Assembly: GCA_030428865.1 (NCBI GenBank) | Contig: JAUIEK010000001.1 | Location: forward strand, 186,001 to 250,000 | Direction of reading: 5' to 3' | Origin: Bacteroidia bacterium | Lineage (GTDB): Bacteria > Bacteroidota > Bacteroidia > Flavobacteriales > Flavobacteriaceae | DNA length: 64,000 nt | Part shown: in pieces, positions 33,638 to 43,701 of the stretch | Layout: every line of letters starts with the position of its first letter | How positions within the stretch are numbered: position 1 is the first letter of the stretch | Program-made: the position numbers and the translations under genes | Notes under the pieces: generated by a model | Told to the model about the DNA's origin: nothing | What the model saw: the letters and a program-made list of their open reading frames with translations, nothing else | Database searches by the model: none

Positions 33638-33665
33638 ATCAACTAAATTATAAAACAACATCAGC

Positions 33666-36065
33666 ATGTATGTAGTTAAAAGAGACGGCAAGAAAGAGCC
33701 TGTGATGTTCGATAAAATCACAGCAAGAGTAAGAAAAATGTGTTATGGCCTTAACACAATTGTAGATCCGGTAAAAGTAGCAATGCGAGTTATTGAAGGT
33801 CTTTATGACGGAGTAACTACCTCTGAGCTAGACAACTTAGCAGCAGAAATTGCAGCTACTATGACGACTGCTCATCCAGATTATGCAAAATTAGCAGCGA
33901 GAATAGCAGTGTCTAATTTGCATAAAAACACAAAGAAATCTTTTTCAGATACGATGAAAGATTTATATGAGTATGTAAACCCTAGAACAGATAAAAAAGC
34001 GCCACTTCTTTCGGATGAAGTTTACAAAGTAGTTGTTGACAATGCAGAAAAATTAGATTCAACAATTATCTATTCAAGAGATTTCAATTATGATTTTTTT
34101 GGATTTAAGACTTTAGAACGCTCTTATTTACTTAAGCTAAACGGAAAAGTTGTAGAACGTCCGCAACATATGCTAATGCGTGTTTCATTGGGAATTCACC
34201 TCAATGATATAGACGAGGCTATTGCTACTTATGAGCTGATGAGTAAAAAATATTTTACTCATGCTACACCAACTCTTTTTAACTCAGGTACGCCAAAACC
34301 ACAGATGTCTTCTTGCTTTTTATTACAAATGCAAGAAGATAGTATTGATGGAATTTATGACACGCTAAAACAAACAGCAAAAATTTCCCAATCTGCAGGA
34401 GGAATTGGCTTGTCTATCCATAATGTAAGAGCAACAGGCTCATACATTAGAGGAACCAATGGAACATCTAACGGAATTGTTCCAATGTTACGAGTTTTTA
34501 ATGATACAGCTCGTTATGTAGATCAAGGAGGAGGAAAACGAAAAGGATCTTTTGCTGTTTATCTAGAACCTTGGCATGCTGATGTTTTTGATTTCTTAGA
34601 TTTAAAGAAAAATCATGGTAAGGAAGAAATGAGAGCGCGTGATTTGTTTTATGCCATGTGGATTCCTGACTTGTTCATGAAACGAGTACAAGAGGATGGA
34701 AACTGGACGTTGATGTGTCCAAACGAATGTCCGCATTTATACGATACTTATGGAGATGAGTTTGAGAAATTATATGAAGGATATGAAAAAGTAGGAAAAG
34801 GAAGAAAGACAATAAAAGCAAGAGAACTTTGGGAAAAGATATTAGAATCTCAAATTGAGACAGGAACTCCTTACATGCTTTATAAAGATCATGTAAATCG
34901 AAAATCGAATCAGAAAAATTTAGGAACGATTCGTTCTTCTAACTTGTGTACAGAAATTATGGAGTACACAGCAAATGATGAAGTTGCTGTTTGTAATTTA
35001 GCATCAATTGCTTTACCAATGTTTGTGAATGAAAATGAAAATGGAGAAAAGTACTTTAATCATAAAAAACTATTTGAAGTTACTAAAAAGGTAATTAGAA
35101 ACTTAGATACGGTAATTGATAGAAATTACTATCCTGTTAAGGAAGCCGAAAATTCTAATTTCCGTCATAGACCTGTTGGGTTAGGTGTTCAAGGATTAGC
35201 GGATGCGTTTATTATGTTGCGCTTGCCATTTACTTCAGATGCAGCAAAAAAACTGAATCAAGATATCTTTGAAACATTATATTTTGCCTCTGTGATGTCT
35301 TCTATGGAAATAGCAAAAGCCAAAGAACCGTATTCTACTTTTAAAGGCTCTCCAATGTCAGAAGGAGAATTTCAATTTAACATGTGGGGAATTAAGGAAG
35401 AAGAGTTAAGTGGAAATTGGGATTGGAAAAAACTTCGAAAAGATGTTATAAAACATGGTGTAAGAAACTCGTTACTAGTAGCACCTATGCCAACAGCATC
35501 AACTTCTCAAATTCTAGGAAACAACGAAGCTTTTGAACCATATACTTCTAACATTTACACAAGACGTGTATTGTCTGGAGAATTTATTGTTGTTAATAAG
35601 CATTTGCTAGAAGACTTAGTAGAGTTAAATCTTTGGGATAATGATACAAAAGAAGAAATTATGCGTGCCAATGGATCTATTCAGCATATAGAAAAGATTC
35701 CACAAGAATTAAAAGATTTGTACAAAACGGTTTGGGAAATGAGCATGAAGGATATCATTGATATGGCTCGCCATAGAGGCTATTTTATTGATCAATCTCA
35801 GTCACTCAACCTATTTATGCAAGATCCAGATTTTGCCAAATTAACATCAATGCATTTTTACGCATGGAAATCTGGATTAAAAACAGGAATGTACTATTTA
35901 AGAACAAAATCAGCAGTGAATGCAATTCAGTTTACACTGAGCAAAGAAAAAAAAGAGCAACCAAAGGCAGAAAACGAACCAATGAGTCCAGAAGAGTTCA
36001 AAGCCATGGTTGAAGCTTCTAAAAATGCAGGGCCAGATGAAGATTGTTTAATGTGTGGGTCTTAA
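33666..36065 (+). CDS. nrdA: Ribonucleotide reductase class Ia, large (alpha) subunit
   Basis: A 799-residue catalytic subunit. Residues 1-~95 are the ATP-cone allosteric domain ('[20 protein letters not shown]'). Active-site cysteines are in '[10 protein letters not shown]', '[11 protein letters not shown]' and '[10 protein letters not shown]'; the tail Cys794 and Cys797 ('EDCLMCGS') shuttle electrons from thioredoxin or glutaredoxin. The finger-loop and '[20 protein letters not shown]' are intact. The ATP cone implies dATP feedback control of activity. It is paired with nrdB upstream and followed, after a terminator, by dgt, which removes dGTP. Confidence 0.97.
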   Translation: MYVVKRDGKKEPVMFDKITARVRKMCYGLNTIVDPVKVAMRVIEGLYDGVTTSELDNLAAEIAATMTTAHPDYAKLAARIAVSNLHKNTKKSFSDTMKDLYEYVNPRTDKKAPLLSDEVYKVVVDNAEKLDSTIIYSRDFNYDFFGFKTLERSYLLKLNGKVVERPQHMLMRVSLGIHLNDIDEAIATYELMSKKYFTHATPTLFNSGTPKPQMSSCFLLQMQEDSIDGIYDTLKQTAKISQSAGGIGLSIHNVRATGSYIRGTNGTSNGIVPMLRVFNDTARYVDQGGGKRKGSFAVYLEPWHADVFDFLDLKKNHGKEEMRARDLFYAMWIPDLFMKRVQEDGNWTLMCPNECPHLYDTYGDEFEKLYEGYEKVGKGRKTIKARELWEKILESQIETGTPYMLYKDHVNRKSNQKNLGTIRSSNLCTEIMEYTANDEVAVCNLASIALPMFVNENENGEKYFNHKKLFEVTKKVIRNLDTVIDRNYYPVKEAENSNFRHRPVGLGVQGLADAFIMLRLPFTSDAAKKLNQDIFETLYFASVMSSMEIAKAKEPYSTFKGSPMSEGEFQFNMWGIKEEELSGNWDWKKLRKDVIKHGVRNSLLVAPMPTASTSQILGNNEAFEPYTSNIYTRRVLSGEFIVVNKHLLEDLVELNLWDNDTKEEIMRANGSIQHIEKIPQELKDLYKTVWEMSMKDIIDMARHRGYFIDQSQSLNLFMQDPDFAKLTSMHFYAWKSGLKTGMYYLRTKSAVNAIQFTLSKEKKEQPKAENEPMSPEEFKAMVEASKNAGPDEDCLMCGS

Positions 36066-36091
36066 ATTTGTGTTTTAATTTAAGTTGAAAG

Positions 36092-36127
36092 AGAATCTCA
36101 GCAATTAATTCGTTGAGATTCTTTTTT
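36092..36127 (+). terminator. Terminator of nrdBA
   Basis: The stem AGAATCTCA/TGAGATTCT (36092-36100/36114-36122) is followed by T residues to 36127, with the dgt start only 18 bases later. Confidence 0.9.
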
Positions 36128-36144
36128 ATGTCAAATTTTGTAAT

Positions 36145-37482
36145 ATGAACTGGGAACAACTACTTTCTTTAAAACGATATGGTGATATCAAGAAACGACC
36201 AAGGTCTAGTCAAGATGAAACAAGATTAGGGTTTGAGGTAGACTTTGATCGGATCATTTTTTCAGAAGCATTTAGAAGTTTACAAGATAAGACGCAAGTA
36301 ATTCCACTGTCTGAAACAGATTTTGTTCACACAAGACTGACGCATAGTTTGGAAGTATCTGTTGTTGGCAGAACATTAGGTAGAAAAGTAGGAAAAGCTA
36401 TTTTAGAGAAATATCCTGAGTTGCAAAAATTAGGGTATACATTTAACGATTTTGGTGCTATTGTAGCGGCAGCTTCTGTAATGCATGATATTGGAAATCC
36501 GCCATTTGGGCATTCTGGAGAAAAAGCGATTGGAGCGTATTTTTCATCAGGGAGTGGACAACATCTCAAAACTAAAATGAGCGAAAAAGAATTTCAAGAC
36601 TTAGTTGATTTTGAAGGAAATGCTAACGGATTTAAAATTTTAACCGAGAGTAGAGAGGGAATTTCAGGAGGTTTGCGCCTATCTTATGCAACCTTAGGAG
36701 CTTTTCTCAAATATCCAAAAGAGTCACTTCCCAAGAAACCTACACAGCATATTGTAGATAAAAAGTTTGGGTTCTTTCAATCAGAAAAAGAAGCTTTTTT
36801 AGATGTTGCTTCAGAGTTAGGACTTGCTAAAAAATCATTAGATAATATTAGTTTTTACAGACATCCTCTTGCTTATTTGGTAGAAGCAGCTGATGATATT
36901 TGCTATACGATTATTGATTTTGAAGACGGAATAAACCTCGGTTTAATAGAAGAAGATTTTGCACTAGAGTATCTAATCAAACTAGTAAAAGATTCTATTG
37001 ATAGCAATAAATATCATTCACTTAAACATAAAAAAGATCGAATAAGTTATTTAAGAGCCTTGGCAATCAATTCATTGATAAATGAAGCCGTAATCATTTT
37101 TTTAGATAATGAAGAAAAAATTTTAACAGGTTCTTTTTCTCATTCACTTCTAGATAAATGCAAATACGAAGCACAGATTAATGATATTATAAATATCAGT
37201 ATTGATAAGATATACAAGAGTAACGAAGTTGTTGAAAAAGAAATAGCTGGTTATAAAATTATTAATGATCTCTTAGACACTTTTGTAAAAGCAGTTTATA
37301 ATTCTTATATAGGAACAATAAATAATTACGACAAACTGATTTTACACATATTGCCCAAAGAGTTTCAATCAACTTCTCACAATTTATATGAGCAAATTCT
37401 AGGAGTTTGCTCTTTTATCTCCAGGATGTCAGATGGTTATGCTACTCGTCTTCATAAAAAAATACAAGGAAGTATTTTTTAG
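36145..37482 (+). CDS. dgt: Deoxyguanosinetriphosphate triphosphohydrolase-like HD protein
   Basis: A 445-residue HD-superfamily dNTP triphosphohydrolase. The metal site is 'VHTRLTHSLEVSVVGRTLG' (first His), 'ASVMHDIGNPPFGHSGEKA' (HD, then a third His) and 'LVEAADDICYTIIDFEDGI' (the distal Asp). The N-terminus 'RPRSSQDETRLGFEVDFDRI' is the Dgt opening. The enzyme splits dGTP, or dNTPs more broadly, to deoxynucleoside and triphosphate. Placement right after nrdBA fits a role in dNTP balance, although its own start has only an imperfect promoter box (AAATTTTG) 4 bases upstream. Confidence 0.92.
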   Translation: MNWEQLLSLKRYGDIKKRPRSSQDETRLGFEVDFDRIIFSEAFRSLQDKTQVIPLSETDFVHTRLTHSLEVSVVGRTLGRKVGKAILEKYPELQKLGYTFNDFGAIVAAASVMHDIGNPPFGHSGEKAIGAYFSSGSGQHLKTKMSEKEFQDLVDFEGNANGFKILTESREGISGGLRLSYATLGAFLKYPKESLPKKPTQHIVDKKFGFFQSEKEAFLDVASELGLAKKSLDNISFYRHPLAYLVEAADDICYTIIDFEDGINLGLIEEDFALEYLIKLVKDSIDSNKYHSLKHKKDRISYLRALAINSLINEAVIIFLDNEEKILTGSFSHSLLDKCKYEAQINDIINISIDKIYKSNEVVEKEIAGYKIINDLLDTFVKAVYNSYIGTINNYDKLILHILPKEFQSTSHNLYEQILGVCSFISRMSDGYATRLHKKIQGSIF

Positions 37483-37498
37483 ACGGTTTTTAAAGCTG

Positions 37499-37506
37499 TA
37501 TTTTTG
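37499..37506 (+). promoter_or_regulatory. -7 box TATTTTTG of the T9SS cargo gene
   Basis: An exact TAnnTTTG, 29 bases before the ATG at 37536. Confidence 0.6.
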
Positions 37507-37535
37507 TAGGCTATCAACATGACATAAATAGAATT

Positions 37536-40256
37536 ATGAAGAAAAAGCTATCCTTTGTTATTGTGGCAATAGCTACTATTGCAGTAGCTAGCATTTTTAT
37601 ACTGTTCAATAAACAAGATAAGAGAAAAACTGCACAAGAAAAATTTCTTGAGATGAAAAAAAATCATCCTTATTACAAAAGAATGAAGCTAAGTAAGGAA
37701 GAAAGGTTAAAACAAGGATTACCACCTAATAAGTATTTTGAGCAAAAGTTCTTGTTAGAAATGAGTCCAATTACAGGTACAACACATCAAGATAATATAT
37801 ACAAGCTCCAACGAGATTTAGAAAAAACAAGAAAACTTAGTAGAGTCCCAGGAGATGCAGGCGATAATGCTTGGGTTGAAAGAGGTCCCAATAATCAAGG
37901 GGGAAGAACAAGGGTCGTGATGTTCGATCCAAATGATCCGAACCATAATAGAGTTTTTGCAGGAGGTGTAAGTGGAGGTCTTTGGGTTAATAATGATATT
38001 ACAAATGCCAACTCATCTTGGAGTCAAGTTAATGTTGCGGAGAACTTAGCGATAACCTGTATGACAGTAGACCCGAATAACTCACAAATTATGTATATTG
38101 GAACGGGCGAATCGTACACGAGTGATAATGGTTTTGGTAATGGCGTTTGGAAAACGACAGACGGAGGAACAACATGGGCAAACGTATATAGAGACTTAGA
38201 TAATCCAAATATCAGAGAAAGACTATATTATATTAATGATATACTTGCTTGGAATAATCCAAACACAAATCAAACAGAAATTTTTATTGGAGTTGCAGGA
38301 GAGATCTATCGTTTATCAGGTCAAACGATAGGAGGAGATAGAACGGGTTTGTACAAGTCGATAGACGGAGGGGCAAGCTGGAATTTAATTGATAACCCAG
38401 TAAGTCCAACTTCTCAATACGAACCCAATGATTTTGAAATAGATTCTGATAACAATATTTGGTTTGGAACAAGAATAAATACAAATAATTTAGGAGGGGG
38501 AAGAGTTTTTAAATCTACGGATGGTACAAATTTTACCTTAGAGCATACAATAACTAATGCAGGGAGAACAGAAATAGCCGTTTCGGCTACAGATCCTGAT
38601 AAAATTTACATTTTAGCTAGAGGATTTAGTAGCACTACTCCTGTAATTATGCAAAGAACGGTAGATGGATTTATTACAACATCTAATATGGCGTTACCTA
38701 ACGATGCTGATGAAGGAATTCCAGCAAATGATTTTACTAGAGGACAGGCTTTCTATGATCTAGAAATTGAAGTGGATCCTTCAAACGACAATATTCTATA
38801 CGTTGGCGGCATTGATTTATTCCGATCAGTAAATGGAGGTGCTAGTTGGACTCAAATTTCAAGGTGGTCAAACAGTATTCCTAGAACTATTCCGCAAGTA
38901 CACGCAGACCAACACGCTATTACTTTTCATCCGACAGACCCTAATAAAGCTGTTGTAGGAAATGATGGAGGAGTGTATTATGTAGCTACGCTATCAGGAG
39001 CTTCTAGTAATATAGCTGCGATATTAAGCAGAAATCGAGATTATAATACGCTTCAATTTTATAATGGTGCAATTGGTCAAAATAGTTCAAATGAGAAATT
39101 GCTTGCAGGAGCGCAAGACAATGGTTCTCAATTTATTGATAATGCAAGTTCTGGGGTAAATCCTGGAATAGATATTTTTGGAGGAGACGGAGCATATTCA
39201 TTTATAGATAAAGATGGGCAGTATATGATTGTTTCTTATGTGTATAATACAAAAGCAAGAGCAAATTTACCATATGATGGAACAGGAATAATTATTGATG
39301 AAGATGAAGATACAGGGTCTTTCATAAACCCTCAAGCGTTAGATGATAATTTAGATATATTATATTCAAATGGCGATAGAAGCATTATTCGTTACTCGGG
39401 CATTGCTCCAGGGCAATCTTTGGTTAGAAATGTTATCTCAAACTTTCTTTTGAATGTAGAAGCAACCGCTTTAGCCGTGTCACCATTTACAACGAATTCA
39501 ACTACTCTTTTTATAGGGTTGGGCACTGGACAAGTGTTAAGAGTACAAAACGCAAATCAATCTACACAGAGTTGGACAAGAATATACTCAGGTCCTTCTT
39601 CAGGGGGGAGCGTGTCATCAATTTCCTTTGGAAATAATGAAAATGAAATTATAGTGACGTATTATAACTACAATTTGAATGAAAATGTTATTTACACTTC
39701 TGATGGAGGAGCTTCTTGGTCAAACAAAGAAGGAGATTTGCCAGATATCCCTGTTAAAACAGCTTTAATGAACCCGTTAAATTCTGAAGAGGTAATTTTA
39801 GGAACAGAATTAGGTGTTTGGAGAACACAAAATTTTTCAGACGTAAACCCAATTTGGGTGCAATCCTACAATGGAATGTCTAGTGTAGCAGTAACGTCTT
39901 TAGAGTTAAGAAGTTCAGATAACACAGTACTTGCTACAACTTATGGAAGAGGAATGTTTACGGGCAGATTCACGGCAGAAAGTTTATCAGTTGACGATGT
40001 ATTAGCTGATAAAAAAGCATTTACTGTTTACCCTACAATTTCAGATGGAAACATTAAACTATTTGCCAAAAATACATTAGGGCAAACAACTATTTCAGTT
40101 TATAGTATTAATGGAAAAGAAGTTTTCTCTTCTAAGATAGATTTTTCATCTAATCAAGAAAACCAATTGAGTCTAAACTTGACTTCTGGAATTTATATTT
40201 TGAATTTAATTGATTCAAGTGGCAAAAAAGCTTCCGAAAAAATTATAATAAGATAA
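37536..40256 (+). CDS. Large secreted BNR/sortilin-repeat protein with type IX secretion C-terminal signal
   Basis: A 906-residue protein. Residues 5-25 form a signal peptide or anchor (LSFVIVAIATIAVASIFIL), followed by a charged helical pro-region to ~110. The body is a beta-propeller with Asp-box (BNR) repeats: 'WKTTDGGTTW' (~205), 'YKSIDGGASW' (~274), 'FRSVNGGASW' (~429), 'YTSDGGASW' (~719) and more weakly elsewhere. The last ~80 residues are the T9SS type A sorting domain ('FTVYPTISDGNIKLFAKN', 'YSINGKEVFSSKI', 'SGIYILNLIDSSGKKASEK'). It is thus expected on the cell surface or outside the cell. BNR repeats occur in sialidases, xyloglucanases and sortilin-like proteins; no catalytic residues could be assigned. 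Confidence 0.9.
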   Translation: MKKKLSFVIVAIATIAVASIFILFNKQDKRKTAQEKFLEMKKNHPYYKRMKLSKEERLKQGLPPNKYFEQKFLLEMSPITGTTHQDNIYKLQRDLEKTRKLSRVPGDAGDNAWVERGPNNQGGRTRVVMFDPNDPNHNRVFAGGVSGGLWVNNDITNANSSWSQVNVAENLAITCMTVDPNNSQIMYIGTGESYTSDNGFGNGVWKTTDGGTTWANVYRDLDNPNIRERLYYINDILAWNNPNTNQTEIFIGVAGEIYRLSGQTIGGDRTGLYKSIDGGASWNLIDNPVSPTSQYEPNDFEIDSDNNIWFGTRINTNNLGGGRVFKSTDGTNFTLEHTITNAGRTEIAVSATDPDKIYILARGFSSTTPVIMQRTVDGFITTSNMALPNDADEGIPANDFTRGQAFYDLEIEVDPSNDNILYVGGIDLFRSVNGGASWTQISRWSNSIPRTIPQVHADQHAITFHPTDPNKAVVGNDGGVYYVATLSGASSNIAAILSRNRDYNTLQFYNGAIGQNSSNEKLLAGAQDNGSQFIDNASSGVNPGIDIFGGDGAYSFIDKDGQYMIVSYVYNTKARANLPYDGTGIIIDEDEDTGSFINPQALDDNLDILYSNGDRSIIRYSGIAPGQSLVRNVISNFLLNVEATALAVSPFTTNSTTLFIGLGTGQVLRVQNANQSTQSWTRIYSGPSSGGSVSSISFGNNENEIIVTYYNYNLNENVIYTSDGGASWSNKEGDLPDIPVKTALMNPLNSEEVILGTELGVWRTQNFSDVNPIWVQSYNGMSSVAVTSLELRSSDNTVLATTYGRGMFTGRFTAESLSVDDVLADKKAFTVYPTISDGNIKLFAKNTLGQTTISVYSINGKEVFSSKIDFSSNQENQLSLNLTSGIYILNLIDSSGKKASEKIIIR

Positions 40257-40284
40257 AAAAAGAGCGCTTAGCGCTCTTTTTTTA
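40255..40284. terminator. Bidirectional terminator between the BNR gene and dxs
   Basis: The stem AGAGCGC/GCGCTCT (40261-40267/40271-40277) has A-run and T-run flanks. The three-base loop TTA is the dxs stop codon read on the minus strand, and the left flank begins within the stop of the BNR gene. Confidence 0.93.
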
Positions 40285-42043
40285 TAACTTCCTTTTCAAG
40301 AAATTCTTGAATTGAACTACTATCGATTCCGCATATTTTTTGGAGTTCATCTATAGAACCTTGTTGGATAAAATTATCAGGAATTCCTAGTGTAATAATT
40401 AAGTTTTTATAGCTATTTGCGTTAGCGAATTCTAAAATTGCACTACCAAAACCACCATTTTTTACACCGTCTTCAACAGTAATTATTGTACTGTATTTTT
40501 TTAATATTTTTAATAATAGTTCTGTGTCCAAAGGCTTTGCAAACCGCATATCATAATGACTAATATTTTCTCCTGTATTATTAATCGCATCAGAAACTTC
40601 ATCAGCTATTGTTCCATAACTAAGAACAGCTATTTTTTCTCCTTTTTTCAGGCAAACTCCTTTTCCAATTTCAATAATTTGAAAATCTGTTTTCCAATGA
40701 ATATTTTTTCCTCTTCCTCTGGGATAACGTATAGCAGTAGGTTGATTTAAGCCTTTTTGTGCAGTATATAAAATGTTTCGTAATTCCATTTCATTTCTAG
40801 GAGCAAAGAGAATAAGATTTGGAATTGATCGTAAATATGCAATATCAAAAACGCCATGATGCGTTGCTCCATCTTCTCCTACTAAACCAGCTCTATCTAA
40901 ACAAAAAATTACAGGTAAATTTTGAAGTGCAACATCATGAATCACTTGATCATAAGCTCGTTGTAAAAAGGTAGAGTAAATATTACAATACGGAATCAAA
41001 CCTTGAGCTGCCATTCCAGCGGCGAGTGTAACGGCATGTTGTTCTGCAATCCCAACATCAAAGGTTCGTTCAGGAAAACGATCCATCATTTTTTTTAAAG
41101 AGCTTCCTGTTAGCATAGCTGGCGTAATACCAACAATTTTTTCATTCTTTTCTGCAAGCTCTACCAAAGTCTCTCCAAAAACATCTTGAAATTTAGGAGG
41201 AATATTAGTAGAAGAAGTAAATTCTAGTTCTCCCGTTTTAGCATTGAATTTTCCTGGAGCATGGTATTTAACTTGATCTTTTTCTGCCTGAGCGAGTCCT
41301 TTTCCTTTTGTTGTAATAACATGTAGAAACTTAGGGCCTTTTTTATTTTTTAAACGCTTTAGCTCTTTTAAAAGAAGTTCAAAATTGTGTCCGTCAATAG
41401 GACCGGAATAATCAAAATTTAAGGCAGAAATAATGTTATTTTTGGCAAGCGTTTTGTCTGTTTTTACCTTTGTTAAATATTCTTTTAAAGCACCAACAGA
41501 AGGATCAATTCCTATCGCATTATCGTTTAAAATAATTAACAAATTGGCATTACTTGTTCCTGCATGATTTAATCCTTCAAAAGCCATTCCGCTTGCAATT
41601 GAAGCATCGCCAATTACCGCAATATGATGTTTATCAAAATCTTTATTTAAAGCTGATGCAATTGCCATTCCAAGAGCAGCAGAAATAGAAGTAGAACTGT
41701 GTCCAACACCAAACGGATCAAACTTACTCTCATCTCTCTTTGGGAAACCAGAAATTCCATTTAATTGGCGGTTGGTATGAAACACATCTTTACGACCTGT
41801 TAAAATTTTATGACCATATGCTTGATGTCCTACATCCCAAATCAATAAATCGTTTGGTGTATCGAAAAGATAATGCAATGCAATAGTTAGTTCAACTACT
41901 CCTAAACTAGCCCCCAAATGACCTTCTTTTGTAGCAACAACATCAATAATAAACTTCCTTAGCTCTTTGGCTAATTGAGGAAGTTGATCTTCTCTGAGTT
42001 TTCTTAAATCCTCAGGGTATTGAATGTTATCTAACAAATTCAT
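40268..42043 (-). CDS. dxs: 1-Deoxy-D-xylulose-5-phosphate synthase
   Basis: A 591-residue thiamine-diphosphate enzyme that condenses pyruvate and glyceraldehyde-3-phosphate, the first step of the MEP isoprenoid route. The ThDP/Mg site is 'GDASIASGMAFEGLNHAG' with 'LLIILNDNAIGIDPSVG'; the transketolase middle domain has 'DRFPERTFDVGIAEQHAVTL' with the catalytic Glu; the C-terminal domain ends the protein. It is slightly shorter than the E. coli enzyme (620) mostly at the N-terminus. The -7 box at 42051-42058 is 7 bases before its start. Confidence 0.96.
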   Translation of the reverse strand: MNLLDNIQYPEDLRKLREDQLPQLAKELRKFIIDVVATKEGHLGASLGVVELTIALHYLFDTPNDLLIWDVGHQAYGHKILTGRKDVFHTNRQLNGISGFPKRDESKFDPFGVGHSSTSISAALGMAIASALNKDFDKHHIAVIGDASIASGMAFEGLNHAGTSNANLLIILNDNAIGIDPSVGALKEYLTKVKTDKTLAKNNIISALNFDYSGPIDGHNFELLLKELKRLKNKKGPKFLHVITTKGKGLAQAEKDQVKYHAPGKFNAKTGELEFTSSTNIPPKFQDVFGETLVELAEKNEKIVGITPAMLTGSSLKKMMDRFPERTFDVGIAEQHAVTLAAGMAAQGLIPYCNIYSTFLQRAYDQVIHDVALQNLPVIFCLDRAGLVGEDGATHHGVFDIAYLRSIPNLILFAPRNEMELRNILYTAQKGLNQPTAIRYPRGRGKNIHWKTDFQIIEIGKGVCLKKGEKIAVLSYGTIADEVSDAINNTGENISHYDMRFAKPLDTELLLKILKKYSTIITVEDGVKNGGFGSAILEFANANSYKNLIITLGIPDNFIQQGSIDELQKICGIDSSSIQEFLEKEVIKKER

Positions 42044-42050
42044 AGAAAAA

Positions 42051-42058
42051 CAAAAATA
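42051..42058 (-). promoter_or_regulatory. -7 box TATTTTTG of dxs
   Basis: An exact minus-strand TAnnTTTG, ending 7 bases before the dxs ATG at 42043, which predicts a leaderless or nearly leaderless mRNA. Confidence 0.6.
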
Positions 42059-42084
42059 CGATTTTACAAGTCACACTGTTTTTG

Positions 42085-42092
42085 TAATATTG
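42085..42092 (+). promoter_or_regulatory. Likely -7 box TAATATTG of the tadA-bio operon
   Basis: One mismatch to TAnnTTTG, 18 bases before the ATG at 42111. It lies inside the longer open frame from 42024, arguing for the start at 42111. Confidence 0.45.
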
Positions 42093-42110
42093 AATAAAGA
42101 TAGAAATTAC

Positions 42111-42560
42111 ATGCTTCAGCCCTTTGATGATTTATACTTTATGAAAAAAGCGTTAGAAGAAGCGCACATGGCATTTGGTAAAGGAGAAGTTCCTGTTGGA
42201 GCAGTTGTTGTTTTAAAAGATAAAATTATTGCTAGAGCACATAACCTTACTGAGATATTAAATGATGTAACGGCGCATGCAGAGATGCAAGCATTTACAG
42301 CTGCAGCAGATTTTTTAGGAGGAAAATATTTGCAAGAATGCACGCTTTATGTAACGTTAGAGCCTTGCCAAATGTGTGCCGGAGCAAGTTATTGGACACA
42401 AATAGGAAAGATTGTTTATGGTGCACCAGAACCTCAACGAGGTTTTGTGAATTTAAACACAGTTTTACATCCAAAAACGAAAGTAGTTAGCGGTATTTTA
42501 GCAGATGAATGTAGTCTTCTATTAAGACGTTTTTTTGCAGAAAAAAGGAACTTGAACTAA
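42111..42560 (+). CDS. tadA: tRNA adenosine(34) deaminase
   Basis: 149 residues from the ATG at 42111, where the family-type opening 'MLQPFDDLYFMKKALEEA' begins; a longer frame to 42024 holds the divergent promoters and is rejected. The zinc site is His56 in 'AHAEMQ' (with the catalytic Glu58), and Cys86 and Cys89 in 'PCQMC'. The enzyme makes inosine at the wobble position of tRNA-Arg(ACG). It heads a run tadA-bioF-bioD-bioA; bioF starts 2 bases after its stop, so biotin genes share its promoter. Confidence 0.94.
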   Translation: MLQPFDDLYFMKKALEEAHMAFGKGEVPVGAVVVLKDKIIARAHNLTEILNDVTAHAEMQAFTAAADFLGGKYLQECTLYVTLEPCQMCAGASYWTQIGKIVYGAPEPQRGFVNLNTVLHPKTKVVSGILADECSLLLRRFFAEKRNLN

Positions 42561-42561
42561 C

Positions 42562-43701
42562 ATGAAGAAATTCCCTAAAAAATTAGCGAAAAAACTTTCA
42601 GGTAGAGAAGAAAAAGGAGTGTTAAGGCAATTGCCTTTACAGATAAATTCTATTGATTTTTCCTCTAACGATTATCTTGGCTTTGCAAAATCTCAAGAAA
42701 TTTTTGAGTTATCACATGAGTATTTAGTTTCTGAAAACCTTATGTCTAATGGAGCAACAGGTTCGCGGTTGATTTCCGGAAATAATAAACTATACGAATT
42801 AATAGAAAGTCAGATTGCAAAGAGACATCAATCTGAGTCAGCATTGTTATTCAACTCGGGTTATGATGCAAACATTGGTTTTTTCTCATCAGTTCCCCAA
42901 CGAGGTGATATTATTTTATTTGATGAGTTAATTCATGCATCCATAAGAGACGGCATTAAAATGAGTGCTGCAAAGAGTTATAAATTCTATCATAATGATG
43001 TTGCTCATTTAGAAGAATTATTGCGTCGAAATGGAAAAGTAAAAGAAGAAAATACAATTTATGTAGTTACAGAATCTGTTTTTTCTATGGATGGTGATTC
43101 TCCTGATTTAGGCGTGTTATCTGAAATTGTGTCAAAACATGAAGCATTTTTGGTTGTAGATGAAGCTCACGCTTTAGGAGTACTAGGAAACAATTATCTA
43201 GGTCTTTCGGATGACAAATCGGTATTTGCAACAATTATTACATTCGGAAAAGCAATGGGATCACATGGAGCAGCTGTGCTTTGTAGTGATAAATTAAAAG
43301 AGTATTTGATCAATTTTGCAAGAAGCTTTATTTATACAACAGGATTACCTCCGCATTCATTAGCAACTATAGCGATGAGTTATCAATTACTTGAAAAATC
43401 AGAGGAAAGTAAAAGGCTTCAAGAGAATATTCAATTTTTTAAGAAAGAGTTAAAACGATTGGATTTAACTGAAAAGTTCATAAATAGTAATTCTGCTATT
43501 CACTGTTGTATTATCTCTGGAAATAAAGAGGTAAAAAAAGTTACCGATCAACTTCAAAAAGAAGGGTTTGATGTAAAACCTATTTTGTCGCCAACAGTTC
43601 CCGAAAATCAAGAACGAATTCGTTTTTGCCTACATTCGTATAATTCTTATCAAGAAATTACACAAGTCTTAGAGTTGCTTAGTACTTTTGTAAATCAATG
43701 A
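42562..43701 (+). CDS. bioF: 8-Amino-7-oxononanoate synthase
   Basis: A 379-residue PLP enzyme joining pimeloyl-thioester and alanine, the first committed ring-forming step of biotin. The PLP lysine is Lys230 in 'TFGKAMGSHG'; other signatures are 'FSSNDYLGFAKS', 'GATGSRLISGN', 'LFNSGYDANIGFF', 'VDEAHALGVLG' and 'RIRFCLHSYNS'. It is complete. It starts 2 bases after tadA and overlaps bioD by 4 bases. No BirA-type operator was found before it. Confidence 0.94.
   Translation: MKKFPKKLAKKLSGREEKGVLRQLPLQINSIDFSSNDYLGFAKSQEIFELSHEYLVSENLMSNGATGSRLISGNNKLYELIESQIAKRHQSESALLFNSGYDANIGFFSSVPQRGDIILFDELIHASIRDGIKMSAAKSYKFYHNDVAHLEELLRRNGKVKEENTIYVVTESVFSMDGDSPDLGVLSEIVSKHEAFLVVDEAHALGVLGNNYLGLSDDKSVFATIITFGKAMGSHGAAVLCSDKLKEYLINFARSFIYTTGLPPHSLATIAMSYQLLEKSEESKRLQENIQFFKKELKRLDLTEKFINSNSAIHCCIISGNKEVKKVTDQLQKEGFDVKPILSPTVPENQERIRFCLHSYNSYQEITQVLELLSTFVNQ

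Noticed and set aside
42024..42110. Longer N-terminus for TadA
   Set aside because: It contains the dxs and tadA promoter regions; the family start is at 42111.
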